From positions 1-64,000 of the forward strand of contig NZ_LLZC01000007.1 of the NCBI RefSeq assembly GCF_001461825.1: a stretch of 64,000 nucleotides of DNA. Direction: 5' to 3'. Shown in pieces: positions 50,701 to 61,100 of the stretch (position 1 is the first letter of the stretch; the number at the start of each line of letters is the position of its first letter). The stretch is from Bacillus velezensis. Its GTDB lineage: Bacteria; Bacillota; Bacilli; Bacillales; Bacillaceae. Both the position numbers and the translations under genes were made by a program. Below the pieces are notes generated by a model, which was given only the letters and a program-made list of their open reading frames with translations, was not told the DNA's origin and did not search any database.

Positions 50701-52159
50701 GCCGCGTTTCCGTGACAAGCGGCACCGGTTCATTCATTGCAGGTTCCGGATGCTCCGTTTCAGGAGGCGCTTGTTCGGCTCCGAATGCCTGTTGCAGCTT
50801 ATCCGGGTAAGTTTCCAGCAAATACTCGGCAAGTTCTTTCGTATTCGTGTGTTCAAATAAGACCGTTTTCGGCAGCTCGCCCGTCAATGTTTCCAGTTCG
50901 CGGATAAAATTCACCTGCAAAATGGAGTCGATGCCGTATTTTTCAAAGCTGGTTTCCGGCTGAATGCGCTCGGGAGCAAGCTTTATGGACTTGGCTAACG
51001 TTTCTTTTATGAATTGCACAGTCCGGTCTGTGACTGAGAAAGACGGTTCTGTGAAATCAGCCGGCTCTTTGGAAGCCGCAGTTTCTTCAACCGCCTGCGC
51101 GTCCGGCTGCTTTTGCCTGATGACGCCGTCGCTTTCTGCCGCCACGATCTGCTGGCCGAGGTGATGTGACGATTCCGCCATAAATGTAACGTACCGATAT
51201 CCCTCGCTTTCCAGCTCAGACTGCCACGCTTCAGGATACAGCCCCGGGCATCCGGGAATGCGCAGTTTGGCGTCTTCATACAGCCACCAGCCTTCCAAAA
51301 GACCGAATGTCAGATGAGAATAAAACGAATGGCTGCTAATCTCATTTAATAGCAAAATCCCATTCTTTTTAAGCACCGCTTTGGCATTGCGAAGCGTCCG
51401 CCGAATATTTTTTGTCGCGTGAAGCACATTTGCCGCAATTACCGCGTCATATGCGCCCGCCTCTATACCCTGCAAAGCCGGGGGCTCTTCCACATTAAAC
51501 CGCTTATAAGTCAAATACGGATTGTCGGGACCGTATTCTTTTTCAGCATGCATGAAAAAGGCCTTTGACAGATCGGTGTAGCAATATTCTTTCACATGAT
51601 GTTTGTACTCTTTTAATCTTTTGAAAACGGCCGCGCTCGTCCCGCCCGTCCCCGCTCCAATCTCTAATATCCGGATTTCCGCGTTCGGGTCTTCTTTCAG
51701 GCGTTCTTCAATGAAAGCCGCCAATGTGTCAGCGAGCACCTCATTAAAGTAGTCTGCCGTTTCATTGTTTTTATAGATTCCTTCCACCAATTCCATTGAG
51801 GAATCAGGAAACAGAACATCAGTGGCAGAAACTCTGCCGGATAAAATATCCGGCAAAGCTCTGAGAGCGGTCTCCACTAAGGTGATCATCGCCTGTTTGC
51901 TGCTGTCCTTGAGTAAAGGAGCTTTCTTTTCATCCCATTCTTGCCACAGAACGTCCGCACGCTCTATCGGACCCGTTAACACATACGTACTGCCTGACTG
52001 TTTCAAAAAGCCTTTTTGCACCAAGATGGAGATGCTTTCTTCCAGCCACCTGCCGTAAAACCCCTGCATGACAGGCTGCGTTTCGTTTTCCGTAAAAAAT
52101 CCGACAGATTTCAGCTGGCCTGCCAATAGTTTGTAAAGAAGATCTTCAGTGTTTTGCAA
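44702..52159 (-). CDS. baeR: bacillaene trans-AT polyketide synthase, last protein (BaeR)
   Basis: A 2485-residue megasynthase. Domains: C-methyltransferase (about 95-345, SAM motif LEIGAGTGGTS), ACP (Ser412), KS (about 513-945), dehydratase-like enoyl isomerase (about 1085-1345), ACP (Ser1407), KS (about 1490-1905), ACP (Ser2122) and thioesterase (about 2180-2480; Ser2251 in GYSLGG, Asp2278, His2437). The first KS has Cys686 and His860, but its HGTGT His is Asn822, so it should pass chains on without extending them. The isomerase-like domain keeps His1103 while the DH Asp is Asn1268. The second KS has Cys1641, His1776 and His1818. No AT domains, as expected. Start is a TTG at 52159 behind AAGGAGGGG, 13 bases after baeN. 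The thioesterase releases dihydrobacillaene. Confidence 0.95.
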   Translation of the reverse strand: MQNTEDLLYKLLAGQLKSVGFFTENETQPVMQGFYGRWLEESISILVQKGFLKQSGSTYVLTGPIERADVLWQEWDEKKAPLLKDSSKQAMITLVETALRALPDILSGRVSATDVLFPDSSMELVEGIYKNNETADYFNEVLADTLAAFIEERLKEDPNAEIRILEIGAGTGGTSAAVFKRLKEYKHHVKEYCYTDLSKAFFMHAEKEYGPDNPYLTYKRFNVEEPPALQGIEAGAYDAVIAANVLHATKNIRRTLRNAKAVLKKNGILLLNEISSHSFYSHLTFGLLEGWWLYEDAKLRIPGCPGLYPEAWQSELESEGYRYVTFMAESSHHLGQQIVAAESDGVIRQKQPDAQAVEETAASKEPADFTEPSFSVTDRTVQFIKETLAKSIKLAPERIQPETSFEKYGIDSILQVNFIRELETLTGELPKTVLFEHTNTKELAEYLLETYPDKLQQAFGAEQAPPETEHPEPAMNEPVPLVTETRRFITEQKEPKAPKPETETVTVNRSDRDDIAIIGISGRYPESETLDELWEHLKAGDSCITEAPENRWKSGLLKTMAKETRKEERKTRYGGFLQHIDAFDHHLFDIREDHVMEMTPELRLSLETVWETFENGGYSLERVNEWQESDSGIGVFMGSMYNQYFWNIPSLEKAALSSNGGDWHIANRISHFFNLTGPSMGVTTACSSSLSAIHLACESLKLNSCSMAIAGGVNLTLEPSKYDALERANLLEQGSESKSFGTGTGLMPGEGVGAVLLKPLSKAVADKDHIYGVIKSSALCHSGGRQMYTAPDPKQQAKLMAASIDKAGINPETISYVESAANGSVLGDPIEVIALTNAFAQYTDKKRFCALGSVKSNLGHLEAASGMSQLAKVLLQMERETLVPTINAKPQNPNIALEQTAFYLQEKTEYWERLKDAETGDIIPRRSMINSFGAGGAYANLIVEEYISPNSDQSRHGDEEYIFPVSAKTKWSFEAYLERLAAFLEKTPTLHPAAIASALQKRTHHSEYRAAFTAASVLELLEKLAAYRMDQRNLNFSDSDIGRRARQWEKGENIAFDQLRQEHAVHLPAYAFDHGTSFQFGESENAAGVQAVYSDVDPYVKGHQFSGEPVLVGATYNSLAVDHFCDLFPEAEGGQIKKLNYASPITVKKGDRIELKTESKQNGDAFELSIMHRSRTSPDWSIAAYAECSPYPFQKQHADLAAIQRSYREVGRIDELYGDGTGTVVWGEEFKTITRLYKGSDAVLAKVNLNNSDSQQAHHYAVNPLIANSAYLASLSLLDQTEAESYLPFGINSVTFSSPEDLTDCWLHIKLAKQTGEMILINADVISSRSEVVMRFEGYALKRFRPKTEQMNQPARTAVKNAGAPISSGSLTDDIRSYVLGKLAKMMDEPAPSLPSDANIMELGLDSASLIGLTKEIGQEADIDVNPTLFFEYPTAEELTRHFASAYKSKFSQLLADHKHSEEVRVTEAEERTLPKKQHPPCDNADIKQGIAIIGMSAQFPQSPDIQSFWEHIVNGDHCITEIPADRWDWRRYAGDENDTSLRWGGFIDGVGEFDPLFFGISPKEASQMGPEQFLLLMHTWKAMEDAGLTNKALSSRPTGVFVAAGNSDPNNGTAIPSIIPNRISYALNLQGPSEYYEAACTSTLVALHRAVQSIRHNECEQAVVGAANILQSPKGFIGFDSMGYLSKNGRAKSFQKDADGFVRSEGAGVIIIKPLEAAIEDGDHIHMVIKGTGVSHGGKGMSLHAPNPAGMKAAMKKAYEDTDIDPQTVTYIEAHGIASEMADALEFNAIKAGYGESANQEESAPCYISTVKPCIGHGELASGLAALIKVVMAMKHHTIPGIPGFSAANEQMAIQKSRFRFTEDNQEWTQLTDHTGRPIPRRAAINSYGFGGMNAHVVLEQYSPSHKDKESACEPQLIVLSAKSEGRLKAAAGQLADFVQTGDTPSLRDIAYTLQTGREAMNCRLALVARNQDELLEKLKEYRAFSEESNGMKSFFTGSQQTGSGDIGVLLEGTLGTVVTETLLAENNLEKLAFCWVKGADIPWDRLHQGKSVQRVPLPTYPFENHKYWNGGQSEDISLAPVSQNPQIRCESAADIVADILGMEPAEMDQNKPLTEYGFDSISSIQLLKKLEGGDSRISLEALQKCSTVQEISMLLKTNQSQEAGRNFPELVKLNDREKGRPVFWFHGGTGGVEAYQPFAKKSQRPFYGIQARGLTGKEPLQGIEETAASYMRIIQAVQPKGPYDLGGYSLGGMLAYETARLLQEEGHTVKSAVMIDTPYSEKWKERKPSVKSVMLQTINTMLTAYLKPENLEEALISREDITVQAEEEEVLKELIGLAKKRGLPKSEEAIRMQLEQMMKTQLAYGMEEYDMKPLPHPEALQCYYFRNKSGLFLGDLERYLTAEEEQIPLDHDAYWKEWERQMKQFHLLDVHSSNHVTMLSEPKPQNAIKAFCEKLYANKGTISANFLKSFRKKLDETNELVKR

Positions 52160-52172
52160 AGCCGTCCCCTCC

Positions 52173-55100
52173 TTAACTCAATTGTTGTACATGTCTTGTT
52201 ACTTTAGGCTGATAGCTTCGCAGTTTTTGCATCGCCGAGCCGTGATGTTCAGGGTATACTTCTATCATTTCTTCCGGTTTTTCCTCCGGCTCTTCCGCCT
52301 GTTTCATCATGACGAACTGATTCAACGGGCCGCCGAGCAATCGTTCAAGCGCCGCCATTGCTTCCGGCGCTTCAATTGATCCGACTCCCGCCTGTTTCAT
52401 CCGTTCTTGATATTCGGCAGATGATACGATTCCGACACTGCCCCAGTAGCTCCAATTCATCACTGCCGCCGAATACGGCCGAACTTGAGCCAAATGAGCG
52501 GCAAAGGCATCTTTGAAACTGCATCCGGCAGCATAATTGCTTTGTCCGGCCGCTCGTGCAAATGATTGAACAGATGAGAAGAACAAAGCAAAGTCTAGCG
52601 GCTCATTTTGGAACACGCGGGCCATATTCACGCTGACATTGACTTTTGCAGCGAGCACGCTTTTAAAACGGCTTTCCGGCATATTTTTCAGGCTCTGATC
52701 CTCTAAAACAATTGCGGAATGGATGATTCCGTTAATTTGCGGGTGCGTGCGTTTGATCGTTTCATACGCCCGTGTGAGCTCATTCGGATTTGCCGCGTCA
52801 GCTTCAATATAAATCGGCGCCGGGCCGAATTGGCTGAGTCTGTCGATTTTTTCCTGGATGGCGCTGTTATGTTTTCGTCTGCCGATCCAAACGACTCGCG
52901 CCTGATATGTTTTCACGGCATATTCGCTCCATGCCTCGCCGATGCCCCCCGCACCGCCGATGACGACATAAACGCCGCCTTGTTGGTAAGCGGGCCGGCT
53001 TGACACCGGCTGCTGTACAGGAATAAGGCGCTGTTTGTACCAGTGATTGTTCCGGTACGCCCATGTATTGCCTTGCTCATCAAACGGCGCTGAGAACAGC
53101 TCCGCCTTTGAAACATCTTCCGGACATCCGGCATCAATCAGCCTTGTTTGCCAGTTCGGATACTCTTTTGCGAGCGAGCCGACCAAACCGTGAATGCCTG
53201 CATGAGCCGGATCAATCATGTCCGCCGGCTGTACGGACTGTGTTTTTATTGTGACTGCAGTCAAGCTGATTCGCTTGCCTCCATATCCTAAAGCAAGCAT
53301 GGCCTTAATCACTCTGTACATCTGGATGACGCCCGTATCCTGAGCTTTTACCATGTCATCAGCGCTGTGAAAAGGAGCGATCCATACGATATGCCCGAAA
53401 GACCCTCTTGCTTTCAGTTCAGCCGCAACAGCCTCTATTTCATCCTCCGGGTTGATATGAAGCCGTTTCGCAGAAGGATGATGCAATTGAAAAACCGCGC
53501 TTTCCTCATCCCCCGCGATAAAGACAACCTCTTCCGTCTTATATGCCGGGCTTTGATCACGGAATTCCGCGAGATCCCACACCGGAGCCAGAAGGTTTGC
53601 TCCATTTAATGATGTTTCCGGCGCGGGGCCTTCCATCATTCTGGAAGAAATCCCTTTAATTCTGACACAGACCCGGCCGGTCTCATCGCATAAGTCAATG
53701 TCCAGCCGCTGTATTTTTTCATCCGTTCCCCGGGAGCTGACATACGCCCACATGCTTGTCGTGCACGGACTGAAAATGTCCAGTTCTTCAAGGGCGAACG
53801 GCAGTGACAGCTGGTTATCATCTGCGTGCAGCTTCAGACCGATTGTCGCTTGCAAAGCTGAATCAAGCATACACGGGTGAAGAACGTATTGATCTGCCGT
53901 TTCTTCGAGGAAGGAAGGCAGCCGGAGCTCAGCTAATGCTTGATTGCTTCCGATATGAATGTGCTGAATTCCTTGTTGTGCTGGACCGTAGTCAATGCCG
54001 ATTTTGCTGAATAAGCCGTAACACTGTTCAGAAGTCAGTATACTGAGGCCGCATTGAGCTTTCAGTGCGCCTATATCACGGTGCGGAGCCTCCCCGGCGC
54101 TGAGAATGCCGGCAGCCCCCTGACAGTGTATCTGCCTGCCGCTTGCTTCTGTTTGTGAATCCGTGTAAATGTCATACACGATTTCACCGTTTTCCCTCGG
54201 GTTCAGGCTGATTTGCGCTTCAATCGGGCGGTTTCCCGCTTCGATCGGCCGAACCCAAACGATGTTTTTCAGGCGGGTGACAGACGGACGTTCCTTTTGC
54301 CCTTTGACTGCCTGAGCAACCGCCGCCCTAGCCATTTCCAAGTAGGCGACGCCCGGCATAACCGGCTTGCCTTTAATAAGATGATCGGTGAAAATCGTCT
54401 CTTGTCCCGTAAATTCGGATCGGTACCGCTGCTCTGTTAAATCTGATACATTTTCGTGAAGCAGCGGGTGCAGCACCCGCGACGTCGGCACAGCTTGCGG
54501 TTTCTCTGCTTTCGGCCGATTGTCCGTGATCCAGTACCGCTCTTTCGCAAACGGGTAAGCAGGAAGACTCATCCGTTGGGGCTTGATATCTGAATATAAG
54601 CCGTCCCATTTGATATCCGCGCCCTGCACCCATAATTCCGCAAGCTTATCATTCTCTCGGCGGCTTATCAGCTCTTCGATATCCGCTTCGCCGTTTGCGC
54701 CTGCCAGAATGGATTTCAAGGAGGTTTTACCCGCTTTTCCTTTATAAATGCCCGCTATATCATAACGTCCTTTCGCACAGCTCTTTAGCTTGTCCCGCAG
54801 TTCTTCGGCCGAGGAAGCGATAATAGCCGCTCTTTCTTCCATCGCGTCACGTCCCTGCTGAAGCGTGTAAGCAACATTGGCAAGATCCGCATCCGTAAAA
54901 GAAGCTTGCGCCAGCTGCTGCGCCTGTTCCTGCAGACGCTCTTCTTCTTTGGCCGACAGCACAAAGATTTGAGGGTGTGTGAAAACAGCTGTTTTTCTTT
55001 CTTCCTTCGGGATATATTCTTCAATGACGACATGGGCGTTTACGCCGCCGATGCCGAAAGAACTGATTCCCGCACGGCGCGGCAGATGATTGCCGTTTTC

Positions 55101-58100
55101 GTCCTTTAATGCCGTCCATTCTCTTTTTTCCTGTACGATGTAAAACGGACTGTCTTTCAGCTTGATATATGGGTTGATGACCTCGCTGTGGAGGCTTTTT
55201 GCAAGTGTTTTATGCTTCATCTGCATCAGCACTTTGATCACACCCGCGACACCGGCTGCCAGTGACAGGTGGCCGATATTGGTTTTGGCCGATCCCAGAC
55301 CGCAGTGACTCGCGTAAACGGCGGAATCGCCTGTTTTTTCGTACAGCTTTTGAAAGGCGGATTTCAGGCCGTTGATTTCGACCGGATCGCCAAGCTCCGT
55401 TCCGGTTCCGTGCGCTTCTATATAAGTGACGGTCCTCGGATCAATGCCTGCTTTGTCATAAGCCGTTCTGACGACTTCCGCCTGGGCTTTCGGGTTCGGT
55501 GTCGTCAAGGAGTTCGCGCGTCCGCCGTGGTTGACCGCGCTGCCTTTAATGACACCGTAGATATGATCGCCCGCTTTTTCCGCTTCTGACAGCTTTTTCA
55601 AAAACAGAATTCCGGCACCTTCACTGACGGCAAATCCGTCCGCCCTGTCGGAGAACGTTTTACATTTCCCTTCTTTGCTCAGAGCGCCGGCTTTGTCATA
55701 AGCGATGTGGCCTTGCGGTGTGACGACAGTATTCACGCCGCCGGCGATCGCCATATCGCAGTTCCCGTTTTCAATGGCGCATACGGCGTGATGAATCGCG
55801 ACCAGCGAGCTGGAACAAGCCGTGTCGATCGGTTCACTCGGCCCGTGCAGATTAAGCATATAGCTGACGCGGTTCGGCCCCGCTGACGGACTCATATTTG
55901 CGGCTGACGCACCGCCGATATCCAGGTCGGAAAACAGTGAGCCGTATCCGGTATTCCCCGTGCCGATATACAGGCCTGTTTTCGTGCCGGAAAGGCTTTT
56001 AGCGGAATATCCCGCATCTTCTATCGCTTTCCACGCATACATCATTAACAAGCGCTGCTGGGGATCCATCTGTTCGGCTTCCAGCGGTGAAATTCCGAAG
56101 AACAGCGGATCAAAATCCGCAACTCCGTCGATAAATCCGCCCCACTTTACATTTGTTTTGTTGGCTTCATTAAGCGGGTCACCGTAATACTCACGCCAGT
56201 CCCAGCGATCCGCCGGAACCTCTGTTATACAATCTTTTCCCTCTTCTAAGTTGCGCCAATACTCATCAATATTTGCGGCCTTTGGAAACACTCCGCTCAT
56301 GCCGACAATGGCGATCGGTTCCGGTTTATGTTCAGCCGCAGTCTGAACAGGCTGTACGGCAGTTTTTGCAAATCGTTTGTTACCTGCCAGTCTGATGCCG
56401 CCATCATCAGTTACGCCGCTTTGTTTTTCTTCTTTCGGCTGTGTGCTGCCGGCAAATTGTGTTTGATAGTCTTCTGCTAAATGATGCGCCAAGGCTTGAA
56501 TCGTCGCATATTCAAAAAATACGGTCGGTGTCAGATCAAGCTGATAAGTGTCATTCAGCTTGTTGGCGAATTCCGTCAGCGTAATGGAATCAAATCCGTA
56601 TTGATTAAACTCCAATTCGATATCGATTTCTTCAATGTTTATTTTCAGAAGCCCGGAAACCTCTTTTGCCAGCAATTCCTGAAGTTTTGCCGTCAGGTCT
56701 TTCGGCGCAGGCGTTTCATCCGTTTTCTTAACCGGTGCAAAAGCGGCTGCAGGAGTCTTTTGAAGCAGCTTTTCCCGCATTACGGCGCGGTTTCCTTCCA
56801 TGACGAGCACGCTTGTTTTCCCCGTGCTCCATGCTTTGTAAAGAGCTTCTATTCCGGTCTCAGTGCGCATCGGCGTTACACCGGTTCTTTTTTCGGTGAG
56901 CTTCGCCATTTCTTCATTGACTTGCATTCCGCCGTCTTTCCAAAGCGGCCAATTGACCGACAATGTATGTCCGTGGCGGTACATTGCCGTAACCAGCGCG
57001 TTGCGGTATGCCGCATAGCTGTCCATAAATGCGTTTGCCGCCGCGTAATCCGCCTGTCCCGCATTCCCGGTGACGCCGGAAATGGATGAGAAAACGATGA
57101 AAAAGTCCAGCGCTAAATGCTCGGTTGCTTCATCAAGGTTGACAAATCCGTCCGTTTTAGGAGCCAATACACTGTAAAACTCTTCGGTTGTTTTCTTTGC
57201 GATATACTGATCTTTCATCACACCCGCGCTATGAATGATGCCGTGAAGGCCGCCATATTCCGTCTCAATTGTTTTGACCAGGTCTGCCGCAGTTTGAGCG
57301 TCTGTTACGTCAGCCTGCTTGTATTCCGCTTTTGCTCCGAGTGATTCAAGCGATTGCAGCTGCATCCGCTGTTTCTCGCTTAAAGCGGAACGGCCTGTCA
57401 AAACCAGTGTCGGCTCTTTGACTTTGCGGGCGATTTCTTTCGCGAAAATAAAGCCTAAGCCCCCGGCTCCTCCGGTAATGAGATAAATGCCTCCGTCGTT
57501 CCACGGAATGCGTATTTTGCCGCCGGACACGGCCGTTTCTTTGACATCTGCGCTGTATCGGATGCCGTTTTCATATTTGATATGGCTGTCATCAGCAGCC
57601 CGTATTTTATTCTCTCTGATGATGTCTGTGATTCTGCCGTTTTCCGCCGGTTCTATTTCAATCAGCTGGGTTTTCAGTTTTTTATGTTCCAGGCCGGCTG
57701 TTTTTAACAGAGCTGAAATCCCTGAGAGCAGCTGATGCTTATCTGTTTTAGAGAGAACCGTCTGGATGAGGACGTCTCCATCCGTCTCTTCCTTCAGCAG
57801 TTTTTGCAGCGTCTCCAATATCCGTCCTGTATAATCACGGAAGCGCGCCGCCGCTTTCCCGTGCGGGGAGGTCATTTCAATACATTCAGCTCCCGCGGCT
57901 TCAACGGCTTGTTTCAATCCTGCGTCTGTGTCACAAAGCAACACGATATGCCGGGCAAAAACCGGTTCCGTTTGAACGGCGGTTTCATCGCTTCGGGTCC
58001 ATACCGGCTCAAGCATGAGCGTTTCCGGAGCTTTTTCTTTTTTCTCAGGTTCTTTTTCAGCCGTTCTGAATGACAAACCTTTCAGCCTTACGCAAACCTT

Positions 58101-61100
58101 GCCGTTTTCATCACAAATATCAAGATCGCGTTTTTCAATCTGGCCGGCTTTGTGGTCTTCTGAAAGTCTGGCGTAAACCCACATCTCCGCAGCGCATGCG
58201 CTGAATACTTCAAGCTCCTGAACCGCAAACGGAAGCATCAGTTTTTCATCATTTGTTCCGGTTAATATGCTTGATGCCTGCAATGCAGAGTCCATTAAGC
58301 CCGGATGCATGACATACTCCTGTACCGTGTCCGCACAAGCCGCATCAAGTGACAGTCTGCCCAATACGAAATCATCACCTGTATAAATCGCTTTGACACC
58401 CCGGAAAGCCGGGCCGTAATCAAAACCGATTTTGCGGTACATATCGTACACTTCATCTGCAGAAAACGGTGTCTCGGCGGATTCTGATCTCAGCTTTTGG
58501 AGATCAATGACCGGAGCCTTTGCGTCAGGGCGGACTGATACTGCCCCTTGGCTGTAAACAGACGGCTGATCTGTGTCCCGGCCGCTGTAAATGTCGAATT
58601 GAACGTCATTTGCCGTTTCAGGAATGAGACGGATGTTGACATGAACCGGCTCGTCTTCAATGGTGATCGGCCGCACCCAAACCGTATTCTTAAGCTTGAC
58701 GCTTCCTTGTCCGGCCGGAACTTCAGATGCCTGTTCCATTGCTGCGCGCGCCATTTCAAGATGTGCCACTCCCGGTAAAATCGGCACGCCTTTTACAACA
58801 TGGTCCGCAAGGTAAAATTCTTCTCCTGTATAGATTGAGCTGAACCGCTGTTCTGCAAGGTTTGAAGTATTTCTGTGCAGAAGCGGATGAAGCGCGTCTT
58901 GTTTTCCGGCAGATACAGTGCTTGTTTTTTCGTGTTTTCCGGTATGTTTCGCCGCCCAATAACGGTCTTTTGCAAAAGGATACGACGGCAGGCTCATGCG
59001 TTTAGGCGGCCGGTCTCCATACAGCTTCGCCCAATCGACGTTCAGCCCTTTGACCCATAATTCAAGCAGCTTCGCGTATTTGCCGCGGGCCATCCATTTT
59101 TCAACGGCTTCTTGAATTTCTTCATCTTCCGTCAGCATTTGCAGCGTGCCTTTGTCTATTCTTCCTCTGTACAAGTCCGCGTGCTTATCTCCAGTGATAA
59201 ACTGTGACAGTTTTTCCTGCAGTTCTTCTGCGGATCCGGCAATAACCGCCAGGCGTTCTTCCATGGCGTCCCTTCCGATTTGGAGGGTATATGCCATAGA
59301 AACGAGGGAGGATTGATCGTACCGTTTTTCAGTAAGCGCACGTTTCAGCTGTTTTGCCTGTTCTTTCAGGCGTTTTTCATTTTTGGCGGACAGAACGAAA
59401 AGACATGGATCGATATGAGAATCATCTGCTTCCTCTCTGTCTTCTGGGATGTATTCTTCGATGACGACGTGGGCATTTACGCCTCCGATGCCGAATGAGC
59501 TGATGCCCGCGCGGCGCGGCTGTTCGTTCCCGCGTTCGTCCGTCTGCGTCTTCCATTCCATCGTCTCCCGCACCAGATAAAACGGGCTGTCTTCAAGCTG
59601 AATGTACGGATTTACCGTCTCACAGTGGAGACTTTTTACTAGTGTCCGATGCTTCATCTGCAGCAAAATTTTAATAATGCCCGCTGCTCCCGCGGCAAGG
59701 GATAAATGGCCGATATTCGTTTTGACCGACCCTAAGCCGCAATAGCCGGCCGCTTTCTCTTTTCCGTCTGCAAACGAGCTGAACGCTTGTTTCAGGCCGT
59801 TAATTTCAACGGGATCTCCCAGTTCTGTTCCGGTGCCGTGCGCTTCGATATAAGAGACTGTTTTCGGATCAATGCCCGCTTTTTTATATGCGGCTTTAAT
59901 GACTTCCGCCTGTTGTTTCGGGTTAGGCGTTGTTAAAGATGCCGCGCGGCCGCCGTGATTCACCGCGCTTCCTTTAATGACGCCATAAATGTGGTCCCCA
60001 TCCGCCTCAGCGGCTTTCAGCTTTTTGAGGAAAAAGAGACCGGCTCCTTCACCATGGGCAAAACCGTCAGCCTGATCAGAGAACGTTTTGCATCTTCCTT
60101 CTTTACTCAGCGCGCCCGCTTTGTCAAAACTGATATACACATCCGGAAGAACAATCGTATTGATTCCTCCCGCCAAAGCCATGTCGCACGTTCCTTCTTC
60201 AATTGAAGAAACGGCATGGTGTATGGCAACGAGCGAGCTTGAGCAGGCGGTATCAATCGGTTCGCTCGGCCCGTGCAGATTGAGCGTATAGCTGACACGG
60301 TTCGGTCCGACAGACGGACTTGTATTCGCCGCGGATGACCCTTCAATCTCCGCATCGGCATTGGCTAAAAGCGAACCGTAGCCGGTATTTCCGGTCCCGA
60401 TAAACACACCTGTTTTTGTGCCTGAGAGACTCTTTGACGCATATCCGGCATCTTCAATCGCTTTCCACGCGTGCGTCAGCAAGAGTCGCTGCTGAGGGTC
60501 CATTTGCTCCGCTTCCCGCGGTGAAATCCCGAAAAACAATGGATCAAATTCAGCAATTCCGTCAATAAACCCGCCTTGGTTGACGTTTGTTTTATTGGCT
60601 TCTTTTGCGGGATCCCCGTAATAGTCCCGCCAGTCCCAGCGGTCTTTCGGAATCTCGGTCATGCAGTCTTTGCCTTCTTTCAGGTTCTGCCAGTAAGCTT
60701 CAATGTCTTCTGCCATCGGGAAAATCCCGCTGATGCCTACGATTGCGATCGGTTCCGGCCCTTGGTCCCGCTGCACTGTCTGCGGAAGTGTCTCAGGCAG
60801 AGTGCGGCGTCGCTTAACGGCCGGGCGCGTGATTTGAGTCTCTTTTACCGGTCTTGCCGATTGAACCGTTTTTGTATTTACCGCAAACCGTCCGGCAAAT
60901 TCCTCTTCGTATTCACTGATTAAATGAACGGCAAATTCATGGATTGTCGGATGATCAAAGAAAATCGTCGGCGTTAATGTAAGCCGGTACGTTTTGTTTA
61001 ACTGGTTCGTAAACTCAGTCATCGAGATAGAATCCAGCCCGTATTTTGTCATTTCTTCATGAGGATCAATTTTGTCAATGTTTACTTTTAACAGTGAGGC

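Noticed and set aside
55200..60300. Near-identical stretches between the KS regions of BaeN, considered as recombination or mobile repeats
   Set aside because: Similarity follows conserved KS motifs (for example the active-site Cys region and HGTGT) and is expected for duplicated modules. No terminal repeats or target duplications are seen.
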